From NCBI GenBank assembly GCA_009697495.1, contig SHUN01000193.1, forward strand, positions 1 through 6,259: a DNA stretch of 6,259 bases, written 5' to 3'. The translations under genes and the position numbers were made by a program. This document shows, piece by piece, positions 1 through 6,259 of the stretch (positions are counted from its first letter, which is position 1; each line of letters starts with the position of its first letter). The notes under the pieces were generated by a model that was given only the letters and a program-made list of their open reading frames with translations, was not told where the DNA came from and searched no databases. This DNA is from Bryobacterales bacterium. Its GTDB lineage: Bacteria; Acidobacteriota; Terriglobia; Bryobacterales; Bryobacteraceae.

Positions 1-128
1 TTCTTCCCCGCGCTGCGGTCGCTCGCCCCCACCCACGTCAGCTCGAACCGGGGATGATTCTGCAAAAATCTCACGAAGTGCTGACCCACCATTCCGGTGG
101 CGCCAAGCACGCCTACTGGTATCTTCAT
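1..128 (-). CDS. asd: Aspartate-semialdehyde dehydrogenase, N-terminal part (runs off window)
   Basis: This cytoplasmic enzyme reduces L-4-aspartyl phosphate to L-aspartate 4-semialdehyde with NADPH, the branch-point step toward lysine/diaminopimelate, threonine and methionine. Only 42 complete codons are visible; the rest lies beyond base 1. The visible part shows a Rossmann beta-alpha-beta start with the nucleotide-binding motif G9-A-T-G12-M-V-G15, then an HPRFEL strand region at residues 25-30 and A35-S-D-R-S-A-G-K42, where the NADP phosphate is normally bound. The HPxFEL...ASxRSAGKK pattern resembles the archaeal/fungal-type enzyme (yeast Hom2-like) more than the enterobacterial one. The start ATG shares the bases ATGA with the stop of the upstream M20 gene, and a purine-rich AAGGAAAG lies upstream at 137-144, so translational coupling is likely. 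No other start is needed. The family call is confident; the subtype rests on 42 residues. Confidence 0.9.
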   Translation of the reverse strand, partial: MKIPVGVLGATGMVGQHFVRFLQNHPRFELTWVGASDRSAGK

Positions 129-1147
129 GCCTCGCTCTTTCCTTCTTCAAGTAATTGCCGCACAAGCTGCGCATACAGCCCGGTGGCCTTCAATAATTCC
201 GCTTTCGGCACCCGCTCCTGGCTCGTATGGGCCACATGAATCGTGCCCGGACCCAACAAAAGCGGCTTCCCCCACGCCCCGCCAAACGCCGGAATGTCCG
301 TTGTGTACTTCATCACATCGGTCTCAAATCCCGGCCGCGCGTCCATCAATATCGCCGGAATGCAAAGCTGTTCCTTCGCCTCCACTAACCCCTCGCACGC
401 CGCCAAAACAGCCGCCCGCACCGGCGCAGGATCATCCACCAGCCGAATCAACAACTCCGCCCGCGCCTCATCCGGAACCACATTCGGCGCCCGCCCGCCC
501 GCAATGGTTCCAATGTTCAACGTCGACGGCCCCAGCACCGGATGCACCGGCCAGTCAATGCGCCGCACCCGCTCCAACGCGTCCAACAACTTCTCAATCG
601 CCGACTCGCCCAACTCCGGATACGCCGAATGCGCCATCCTTCCCGATGCGACTAATTCATACCGCAAAGCGCCCTTCGAGCCCAACGCCAGCTTGCACGA
701 AGTCGGCTCGCCATTGATCAGATAACGCGATCCGCGCGGCTTGTTCGCCATGAAATAAGCGCCCGCCGAATTCCGCTCTTCCCCGACAACGAACAGCAAC
801 GCAAACCCGCGCCGCCCTTCGGCCAGCAGCGCCTTCGCCGCATGAATCATGCAGGCGATAATTCCTTTTACATCGCACGCCCCGCGCCCCCAAATGAATT
901 CCTCATCTTCGCGCGAGGCAAAAAACGGCGGCACCGTATCCAGATGGGTCGACATCGTCACCACCGGATCCCCCCAAATTGCGAGCAAATTGAAGCGATT
1001 CGGTTCCACTTCGATCCGCTCCAGCGTCCCGCCATACTCCGCCGCCAGCGGCTCCAAATAATCGAACAGCCAATCGCCGACGGCCTTCTCATTGCCGGTG
1101 ATCGATTCAATATCCACGAGGGTTCTTGTGAGCGCGAATACGTCCAT
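125..1147 (-). CDS. M20-family zinc metallohydrolase (ArgE/DapE/ACY1/CPG2-like)
   Basis: A cytoplasmic di-zinc amidohydrolase of the family that includes succinyl-diaminopimelate desuccinylase, acetylornithine deacetylase and LysW-lysine hydrolase. Counting from the upstream ATG at 1156, the full catalytic set is present: H71-L-D73, D95 in GRGACDVKG, catalytic E126 and ligand E127 in GEER, E150 in NGEPTS, and H310 in HVAHTSQ. The middle dimerisation (lid) domain spans about 160-265 and carries H176 in MAHSAYP, the histidine that typically reaches into the partner active site. There is no signal peptide. I prefer the second ATG at 1147 (340 residues): GAGG sits 9 bases before it, but directly abuts the ATG at 1156. 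At about 340 residues the protein is slightly short for DapE/ArgE and close to LysK. The four-base overlap with asd favours an aspartate-pathway role such as N-acyl-diaminopimelate deacylation. The family is certain; the substrate is not. Confidence 0.92.
   Translation of the reverse strand: MDVFALTRTLVDIESITGNEKAVGDWLFDYLEPLAAEYGGTLERIEVEPNRFNLLAIWGDPVVTMSTHLDTVPPFFASREDEEFIWGRGACDVKGIIACMIHAAKALLAEGRRGFALLFVVGEERNSAGAYFMANKPRGSRYLINGEPTSCKLALGSKGALRYELVASGRMAHSAYPELGESAIEKLLDALERVRRIDWPVHPVLGPSTLNIGTIAGGRAPNVVPDEARAELLIRLVDDPAPVRAAVLAACEGLVEAKEQLCIPAILMDARPGFETDVMKYTTDIPAFGGAWGKPLLLGPGTIHVAHTSQERVPKAELLKATGLYAQLVRQLLEEGKSEA
137..144 (-). promoter_or_regulatory. Ribosome binding site of asd inside the M20 gene
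   Basis: The minus strand reads AAGGAAAG about 8-11 bases before the asd ATG and lies within the last codons of the M20 gene. Together with the ATGA stop/start overlap at 125-128 it suggests that terminating ribosomes can re-initiate on asd. The match to the anti-Shine-Dalgarno sequence is partial. Confidence 0.5.
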
Positions 1148-1311
1148 ACTCTCCATCCTCTGGAAGCAAAACGCCGGGAGAGTAGACAGGGTGCGCCCGT
1201 CACTTCTCCGTAGCGCCCCATCCGGCCATGCATTGGCATTTCGCCAAGAGTCCGAATGACAGTGAGCCGGTCTTACCCGTACTCCCCAACTTTTCCGCGT
1301 GCCGCCCCGCT

Positions 1312-1376
1312 GGAAAAACTTCGGCGAAGTTGCCCTTTTCCAACAGCCTTCCGTGCGACGGAAACCGCGGCTGCTG
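1312..1376 (-). other. Two adjacent bulged triloop hairpins, possible structured RNA
   Basis: On the minus strand the first hairpin (1376-1341) has an outer stem CAGCAGCC/GGCTGTTG, a 5-base 5' bulge, and an inner stem TTCCGT/ACGGAA with loop CGC. The second (1341-1312) has an outer stem GGAAA/TTTCC, a 5-base 5' bulge, and an inner stem AACTTC/GAAGTT with loop GCC. They abut, sharing base 1341. One outer pair of the first hairpin is G-U on the minus strand but A-C on the plus strand, so the fold is better in minus-strand RNA. The second inner hairpin runs into five Ts and could act as a weak terminator. No known RNA family was recognised. It could equally be a dispersed palindromic repeat. Confidence 0.4.
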
Positions 1377-1458
1377 TACTTGTGACCTTCGCTCCTCTAC
1401 CGAGTTCTCTAACAGGGTAGCGAAGTACCGCCCGGTACGTCAACATCTTGAAAGCAAC

Positions 1459-1484
1459 CCGGGCGGCACTCACGGACCGCCCGG
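1459..1484 (-). terminator. Putative terminator hairpin after the receptor gene
   Basis: A perfect 8-bp GC-rich inverted repeat, CCGGGCGG/CCGCCCGG, has a 10-base loop and begins 39 bases after the receptor stop codon. On the minus strand it is followed by GTTGCTTTC, which is only weakly T-rich, so it is not a textbook intrinsic terminator. Its position at the 3' end of a long single-gene unit is the main support. Confidence 0.4.
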
Positions 1485-1523
1485 CACACTGATCGAAACC
1501 ACGAGACACAAGCCGAGCGCGCC

Positions 1524-4500
1524 CTAGAACGTAAACCGCCCGGTGAATTGAATCTGCCGCGGCGTCCAGTACGACGACTGCAACTGCTGAATACCGTCAT
1601 TCGCGCTCGGGTTGGTTAGACCCTGAATGTTAAACGCATTGAACGCATCGATATTAAACCGCAGCTTGTACCGCTCGCCAAGGGCGAACTCCTTGTAGAT
1701 AGAAACATCTGACTGGAAGTTCTTCGGCCCCTGCAGCACCATCGCGTTGTACGGATTTGTGCCGGAAGGACCAGGCGAAAACGGAGTTGTCACGGTTTGC
1801 CCGTTGTTCAACGGGACCGACACGTTATTGGTGCCGAAGTTGGCCGCGCCCGGCGTGTTGTTGATCGGCGCCAGGTACGGCTGGTAATTCGCCGGAATAC
1901 CTTGCACGCCAGTCGCCGAATTGATTTGATTGGGCGGCAGATAGCCGTTGAACCACATGTAAGCGGGACGGCACACGCCCGAACGGCAATCCGTCACAGG
2001 CGAGGAGTTTTTGTACGAAGTGATAGGGTTCGTCGCGCCCCAGTTGGAGTTGGCCACTTGGAAGGACTGTGCCACCACGGTGCCCACGAAAGCAACCTGG
2101 AAGCCACCGAAGGCGGCGTTGAGGAGCTTGTTATCGCCACTGAGGAATCGGCGTCCCTTGCCGACGGGCACATCCAAGACGCCATTAAAGGTCACGCGGT
2201 GCATCGGAATCGCCGTATCCGGCCGGTAGTTCTGCCAACGGTTGAAGGCGCGGCTCGGTTCGAACTGCGTGCCGACATCCATCCCCTTGGGAATGGCTCC
2301 CGGGGCGAAGCTCTCGACCGGATTAATCGTGTTGTCGCGGAAGGTATTGCCGCCCACGCGGAAGGCGCGCGAGTAGACATAGAAGGCCTGATAGCCGAAC
2401 CCTTTGCGGTACGGCCGCTGGTAGTTAAACTGCAAAGCGCTGTCGTTGGAGAAGCCGAACTTCGTCGACTGCGTGATGCCGCCCCAAGTGCGGTTGTCAT
2501 AGGGGCGCGTGGCGACGCCGGCAAACTGCCCGGTGGGCGGCTGCGTGCCGGTGGTTACCTGCCAGACATACGCCGAAGGCGCGTTGTTGATCAGGTAGTT
2601 CTGGTCCAGGTTCTCGCCGTGCGTGTAGACGTAGGAAGCACGGAATACGGAGCCGTCGCGGAGCGGCTGCTCAATGGTGAAGTTGGCTTCCTGCACGCGG
2701 GCGGGCGGATAGTTGGGGCTGGCCACGGTGCCGGTGCCGATGCCGGGCAGCAGTGCGTTCGTCGAGTTGCTGTTTACTACGTTGGCCGAGTTGACGCCGG
2801 TCACCACGGTTATCGGGTTGCGCAAAAGGAAGTTCGGCAGGCCGTCCGGCGACTGGGCCGCCGACGTGTAGCTTTGGGAATAACCGGCCGTGAACGGATA
2901 ACTGGCCGTCAGGTAACGGATCGAGTTCCGGACCGGCACGGGATAAATGTAGGTGCCATAACCGCCGCGGATAACGGTTCCGCCGCGGCCGAACGACGGC
3001 GTGTAGGCGAAGCCCAGGCGGGGCATAATGTTGGCGTTGCTGCCGGCGATGCCGCGCGAAGGCATCCCGGCTTCGTCCATCGACATGAACTTGACGCCCA
3101 AGTTGCGGAGATTCGTGATCAGCGCTTCGTGCGTCAATCCTTCCTTAAGGTAGTAGTCGAGCGGCCGAGGCAGAACCAGCGCCTTTTTCTCCAGGCTGAA
3201 TCCCACCAGGTAATCGTTGGCCGCGCGCGGCGCCGGGTGGGCTTCCCAGCGCATACCAAGGTTTATAGTAAGCCGCCGGCTCACACGCCAATTGTCCTGA
3301 ATGTAGGAGGCAAATTCGATCAGCCAGCAATTATTGAAAGGCGCGTTGCGGTTTTGGCTAAAGCTCGACGCCGCGCCCAGGAAGAAGTCCGCGTCGGCGA
3401 AGCCGGTGTTGGGCCTGGCGCCGAAGGTGGCTCCCGTGGTGGGGTCGAGGATCGCCGTAGCCTGATTGGTGTACGCAACCTGGTTGGGCGAACGGTCCGA
3501 CATGTAGCCGAACTTTTCCTGCCGGACGCGAGCGCCGAAGGCGAGCTGATGCTTGCCCCAAATCTTGTTAAAGTTCTGGTCCAGCGTCGTCAGCCGCTGG
3601 CTCATGCCATAGTTCCATTGCGAGCCGCCGTAGGGCATTAACAGGTTGGCCCCGATGGCGGGGAAGCCAATCTGACCGAAGTTGTTCGGGAGTCCGAATT
3701 GCTTCTCATAGTTCTCCCGCGAAGCGTCGTTGCCTTCCACGTACATGCGCTGCCACTGCATGCTCAGAATGGTTTCGGAGAACAGCGTGGGAGAGAATGT
3801 CTTGGAATAACCGAGCGCGCCGCTGATGGTTTGGATCGGGATGCGCTGATAGCCGGTGGCTCCTTCCGGCAAACCGCTGCCGGCGATGTTGGCCGGGGAG
3901 GCAATTGGATAGTTCCGCAGCGCCTGCTGCTGTTGATCGATCTCGGTGAAACGGAAATACGCGCGGTTTTTTTCGTTGAACGTATGGTCCAGGCGGACCG
4001 TGTAGTTCGGCACGGTTTGCGTGGTCGGGTTTTGTCCGTTCAAATTGAAATTGACAAGCGGGTTGTCGGCCGACGTCGGGGTGGGCGTAGCGCCGTAGAG
4101 TAGCTTGGCCAGCGGGCTGATGCGGTTCAGCGGAATCTGGTTGTTCTGGAAGGGCAAGCGGGCATAGTTCTCCGCGGCGCCCTGAGTCGTGCTCGGATCG
4201 TACAATTGCTGCAGGATTCCGCTGGCGTTCACCAAGCCGCTGAAATCGCCACCCCGCATGGGCATGGTCGGAACTTTCATGAGCTGCTGGCGGCTTTGGC
4301 GCAGCGAGAATCGCTCAAAGGCCACGAAGAAGAACGTCCGGTTCCGTCCGTTATAGAGCTTAGGAATCCAGATGGGACCGCCCACCGATCCGCCAAACTC
4401 ATTGCGAATCAGGGGGGGCGCCTTGAAGTTCGTTGGATCCTGCCGGGCGCGCGCGATACCGAAATAGTTGTTTCGAGCCGTTTCGAACATCGAGCCGTGG

Positions 4501-5237
4501 AACTGGTTCGTGCCGGACTTCGTGGTAAGAATCACCGTGGCCGGCGTCGCGAATTGCGCGCTGGAATTCATCGTCTCAAAACGCGCTTCCTGCACCGAGT
4601 CGGGATCGGGCAGCGTGGCCTGCGCGGAGTTGCCTTCGCCGCCGAAATTGCGATTGGTCATCGGCGCGCCGTCCTGCGAGTATTCCATGCCTTCCTGCAT
4701 CACACCGTTGGCGCGCGTGCCGTTGGCTTCCAGGCCCGGTACCGTGTTCTGCGCCAAGCCCAGCACATTGCGCCCATTCTGCGGAAGCTGCTGTATACGG
4801 GCCGCATCAAGCTGGGTATTCACCGTGCCGCTGTCGTAGGTCGCCAACTGAATCGTCTCGCCGCTGACGGTCACCTTTTCGCTGACTTCGCCCACGGCCA
4901 GTTCCGGATTAAAAACCAGCACCTGGCCGTTCTGGAGCGTAATGGCGGATTCAGACTTCTTCATGCCAGCCGCACTGAAGGTAACCCGATAGGTTGCGGC
5001 GACAAGCCCCTTCAGCGCGTAGAACCCGCTGGCGTTTGAAATGGTTTGCACCGAAACGCCCGTGGCCCGGTTCAAGGCCTGTACAATGCATCCGGGAATG
5101 GCGGCCGACGTGGCGTCCTGCACGGTTCCCTGGATGGTGCCGGCGCCGCTCTGCGCGAGCAGGGCCGCGGAGCTGGCCAGCACGAGTAAGACCACTGGAA
5201 CCCCAGTGGCCCTGAGACGGGTAAGAATCCTTGACAT
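1524..5237 (-). CDS. TonB-dependent outer-membrane receptor, Oar-like with carboxypeptidase-regulatory-like N-domain
   Basis: A 1237-residue outer-membrane beta-barrel transporter predicted to import a large substrate using TonB/ExbBD energy. Residues 1-29 form a signal peptide: basic start, hydrophobic core VPVVLLVLASSAALLA, then QSGAG. A CarboxypepD_reg-like beta-sandwich covers about 32-117 (GTIQGTVQDATSAAIPG, NASGFYALKGL, YRVTFSAAGM). The plug spans roughly 138-245 (LPQNGRNVLGL, YSQDGAPMTNRNFGGEG, ILTTKSGTNQFHGSMFE). The rest is barrel, with GGSVGGPIWIPKLYNGRNRT typical of acidobacterial members and a C-terminal strand ending QFTGRFTF, whose terminal aromatic fits a BAM signal. C1084 and C1089 (DCRSGVC) may form a loop disulfide. 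An in-frame ATG at 5279 would add 14 residues. I chose 5237 because it gives a clean signal peptide, has AAAGGG 10 bases upstream, and lies after the predicted transcription start. No SusD-like partner adjoins it, and the ligand is unknown. Confidence 0.93.
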   Translation of the reverse strand: MSRILTRLRATGVPVVLLVLASSAALLAQSGAGTIQGTVQDATSAAIPGCIVQALNRATGVSVQTISNASGFYALKGLVAATYRVTFSAAGMKKSESAITLQNGQVLVFNPELAVGEVSEKVTVSGETIQLATYDSGTVNTQLDAARIQQLPQNGRNVLGLAQNTVPGLEANGTRANGVMQEGMEYSQDGAPMTNRNFGGEGNSAQATLPDPDSVQEARFETMNSSAQFATPATVILTTKSGTNQFHGSMFETARNNYFGIARARQDPTNFKAPPLIRNEFGGSVGGPIWIPKLYNGRNRTFFFVAFERFSLRQSRQQLMKVPTMPMRGGDFSGLVNASGILQQLYDPSTTQGAAENYARLPFQNNQIPLNRISPLAKLLYGATPTPTSADNPLVNFNLNGQNPTTQTVPNYTVRLDHTFNEKNRAYFRFTEIDQQQQALRNYPIASPANIAGSGLPEGATGYQRIPIQTISGALGYSKTFSPTLFSETILSMQWQRMYVEGNDASRENYEKQFGLPNNFGQIGFPAIGANLLMPYGGSQWNYGMSQRLTTLDQNFNKIWGKHQLAFGARVRQEKFGYMSDRSPNQVAYTNQATAILDPTTGATFGARPNTGFADADFFLGAASSFSQNRNAPFNNCWLIEFASYIQDNWRVSRRLTINLGMRWEAHPAPRAANDYLVGFSLEKKALVLPRPLDYYLKEGLTHEALITNLRNLGVKFMSMDEAGMPSRGIAGSNANIMPRLGFAYTPSFGRGGTVIRGGYGTYIYPVPVRNSIRYLTASYPFTAGYSQSYTSAAQSPDGLPNFLLRNPITVVTGVNSANVVNSNSTNALLPGIGTGTVASPNYPPARVQEANFTIEQPLRDGSVFRASYVYTHGENLDQNYLINNAPSAYVWQVTTGTQPPTGQFAGVATRPYDNRTWGGITQSTKFGFSNDSALQFNYQRPYRKGFGYQAFYVYSRAFRVGGNTFRDNTINPVESFAPGAIPKGMDVGTQFEPSRAFNRWQNYRPDTAIPMHRVTFNGVLDVPVGKGRRFLSGDNKLLNAAFGGFQVAFVGTVVAQSFQVANSNWGATNPITSYKNSSPVTDCRSGVCRPAYMWFNGYLPPNQINSATGVQGIPANYQPYLAPINNTPGAANFGTNNVSVPLNNGQTVTTPFSPGPSGTNPYNAMVLQGPKNFQSDVSIYKEFALGERYKLRFNIDAFNAFNIQGLTNPSANDGIQQLQSSYWTPRQIQFTGRFTF

Positions 5238-5290
5238 GAAGCGAATGCCCTTTCTGCGAACTTTGGGTGAGCATAGCACAGTTGGAACCG

Positions 5291-5318
5291 GCTATATTCT
5301 GGTAGAATGAAGCAGCAA
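5291..5318 (-). promoter_or_regulatory. Candidate sigma70-like promoter of the receptor gene
   Basis: In the 104-base gap upstream of the receptor the minus strand carries TTGCTG (5318-5313), a 16-base spacer, and TATAGC (5296-5291). The match is 3/6 to the -35 consensus and 4/6 to the -10. Transcription would start near 5284, leaving a leader of about 47 bases before the ATG at 5237. No terminator hairpin was seen after the upstream gene (stop at 5342-5344), so read-through is also possible. Confidence 0.4.
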
Positions 5319-5341
5319 CCGCCGCCATTTCCATCCGCTTG

Positions 5342-6259
5342 CTACCGGCCCCCCGGAACACTCTCCACCAGCACCACCTGTCCCACCCGAACCTCCGCTT
5401 TGCCCTCCCACCGCTCGGGAATGAATGAAACCCGAAGCCGGGCCGGGTCCCACTTCGGCTGCGATGCCAAACGCCGCAACACGTCCGTCACGTCAAACCG
5501 ATAGGTCAACCCCGTTCCCGGAACGCCCGCTTTTCCGCGAGTTGCCTCCCGCACGCCGAATAACGGCATGTGTCCGGCGAATCGTTGCGAGGACTTGGCG
5601 ATGTCACCGTCCGGCGGCAGATTCAAATAAACCGCGAACGCCGGTGAATCGACGCCGGACCGTAGATTCTCAATCCCGAGAAAGTATCGTTTCTCAGGCC
5701 GATGGTTGATGTGCCGGAGTACCGAATCCTTCGAAGTCGAGAGCGAAATGTGCGTCGCCCTGGCGCCAAGAATAAACGGGGTGGACGTCGCCGCCGCGAT
5801 TATAGGCTTGGAAGCTTGTTCGGCAAACGCCGTCACTGGGGGCAGAACCGCCAGCACAACATAAATCGCCGCCAACGCCGCCGTGGCCAGCCATGCCTCG
5901 CGTTGGCGCGGGCGATAGGGCCAACGTTCCAGTGCGCTCACCGCCATGCCTCCCGCCATCGCGATCACGCTGTGACCAGTGAATGCACAGGCCAGCATCA
6001 GCGGCCAGCAACTGGCGACGCAGGCAAGGCCGATCGTTCCTCCAAATCGGAGACAGTCGCGGTCCGCCCGCCATCCCACTGGCGCCAGCGGGCATCGGCG
6101 ATGGCACCCGGCCAGCGCCAGCGTGTGCAGCGGCGTCACCGTCCATACAGCCGCAAGTGCAAAAAGTGCCGCAGGCACAGCATAGCTCTGCGTCCAGGAT
6201 GCCTGCCGCACGCAGGCAGCCAACACGCCTACCCCGAGCCACGGCGCCAGATACCCAGC
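5342..6259 (-). CDS. DUF2182-type membrane protein fused to a tyrosinase C-terminal-like domain (5' end outside window)
   Basis: The frame is open to the window edge (305 residues visible, numbered from 6259). A GTG at 6226 is probably internal, since the preceding AGYLAPWLGVG continues a transmembrane segment typical of DUF2182 proteins. About five hydrophobic segments lie at roughly 1-17, 26-49, 72-93, 95-111 and 122-145. DUF2182 hallmarks are the TPLH at 42-45, C52-x3-C56-P, and C80-V-A-S-C84-W-P-L-M with a later E-R-W-P. The family is described as predicted metal-binding membrane proteins. From about 162 to 300 follows a soluble domain with RYFLGIENLRS, PAFAVYLNLPP, FAGHMPLFGV, FDVTDVLRRL, LRVSFIPER and VRVGQVVLVES, an order of strands that resembles the C-terminal domain of bacterial tyrosinases and plant polyphenol oxidases. 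No CuA/CuB histidine motifs are present in the visible part. A copper-related role is inference. The membrane-domain call is firmer than the C-terminal one. Confidence 0.75.
   Translation of the reverse strand, partial: AGYLAPWLGVGVLAACVRQASWTQSYAVPAALFALAAVWTVTPLHTLALAGCHRRCPLAPVGWRADRDCLRFGGTIGLACVASCWPLMLACAFTGHSVIAMAGGMAVSALERWPYRPRQREAWLATAALAAIYVVLAVLPPVTAFAEQASKPIIAAATSTPFILGARATHISLSTSKDSVLRHINHRPEKRYFLGIENLRSGVDSPAFAVYLNLPPDGDIAKSSQRFAGHMPLFGVREATRGKAGVPGTGLTYRFDVTDVLRRLASQPKWDPARLRVSFIPERWEGKAEVRVGQVVLVESVPGGR

Larger units (their letters stand above)
1157..1523. other. Intergenic region between the receptor gene and the M20 gene
   Basis: These 367 bases hold no convincing gene. 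Several open frames cross them on both strands, but each lacks a ribosome binding site or a recognisable protein pattern. What can be seen is a run of inverted repeats. From the receptor end these are 1459-1484 (8-bp stem), 1425-1438 (GTACC/GGTAC), 1387-1425 (CTTCG/CGAAG outer and CTACC/GGTAG inner), 1341-1376, 1312-1341, and 1222-1270 (CCGGC/GCCGG enclosing TTGGC/GCCAA at 1233-1247). No clear -35/-10 pair for the M20-asd operon was found on the minus strand, although its promoter should lie here unless the receptor transcript reads through. Confidence 0.7.

Noticed and set aside
97..725. Two overlapping plus-strand open frames across the M20 gene (97-717 and 243-725)
   Set aside because: Both have low-complexity Pro/Ser/Ala/Thr-rich translations opposite a gene with a complete catalytic motif set.
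1233..1247. TTGGC-N5-GCCAA palindrome considered as a regulator operator or sigma54 site
   Set aside because: The half-sites are only five bases, there is no matching promoter next to it, and the spacing does not fit a -24/-12 element.
1200..1509. Minus-strand open frames in the intergenic region (1273-1509 from GTG, and a frame open from 1439 to 1200)
   Set aside because: Both lack a convincing start with a ribosome binding site, and the translations match no family I recognise. A decayed gene or element remnant cannot be excluded, but the sequence gives no positive evidence.
1228..1527. 99-codon plus-strand open frame in the intergenic region
   Set aside because: It has no ribosome binding site and no recognisable motif, and it runs through all the inverted repeats into the end of the receptor gene. 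Open frames of this size are common in GC-rich DNA.
1797..3641. Plus-strand open frame of 614 codons opposite the receptor gene
   Set aside because: It lies in exact codon register with the antisense of the receptor, is rich in Arg, Val, Gly and Ala with no recognisable domain, and is the expected mirror of a GC-rich gene. A similar one at 4206-5039 is rejected for the same reason.
5307..5504. Plus-strand 65-codon open frame starting in the receptor promoter gap
   Set aside because: It overlaps the 3' end of the DUF2182-fusion gene in antisense, is Pro/Thr/Ser-rich, and has no ribosome binding site.

Overview
The window looks like chromosomal DNA from an Acidobacteriota bacterium, probably a Solibacter/Bryobacter-like lineage. 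This rests on three things: the high GC content, a very long TonB-dependent receptor with an N-terminal carboxypeptidase-regulatory-like (Oar-type) domain, a class greatly expanded in that phylum, and an aspartate-semialdehyde dehydrogenase N-terminus of the archaeal/fungal type. No ribosomal or other phylogenetic marker is present, so the placement is inference. All four genes lie on the minus strand, and no tRNA, rRNA, IS element or CRISPR array is visible.

In the direction of transcription (right to left) the layout is as follows. (1) 6259-5342: the 3' part of a membrane protein gene that enters from outside the window. It has a DUF2182-type membrane region followed by a soluble domain resembling the C-terminal domain of tyrosinases/polyphenol oxidases. 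(2) 5341-5238: a 104-base gap with a plausible sigma70-like promoter. (3) 5237-1524: a complete 1237-residue TonB-dependent outer-membrane receptor. (4) 1523-1157 (or 1148): a roughly 370-base gap without a credible gene but with a series of inverted repeats, including a probable terminator and two adjacent triloop hairpins of similar design. (5) 1147-125: an M20-family zinc hydrolase. (6) 128-1: the first 42 codons of aspartate-semialdehyde dehydrogenase (asd), overlapping the M20 gene by the four bases ATGA.

The M20 gene and asd look like a translationally coupled operon. This points to a role for the hydrolase in the aspartate/lysine (diaminopimelate) pathway, though its substrate cannot be read from the sequence. 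The receptor appears to be its own transcription unit, and its ligand is unknown. The most unusual items are the DUF2182/tyrosinase-C-terminal-like fusion and the structured intergenic stretch. Neither is strong enough to be called a new system from sequence alone.
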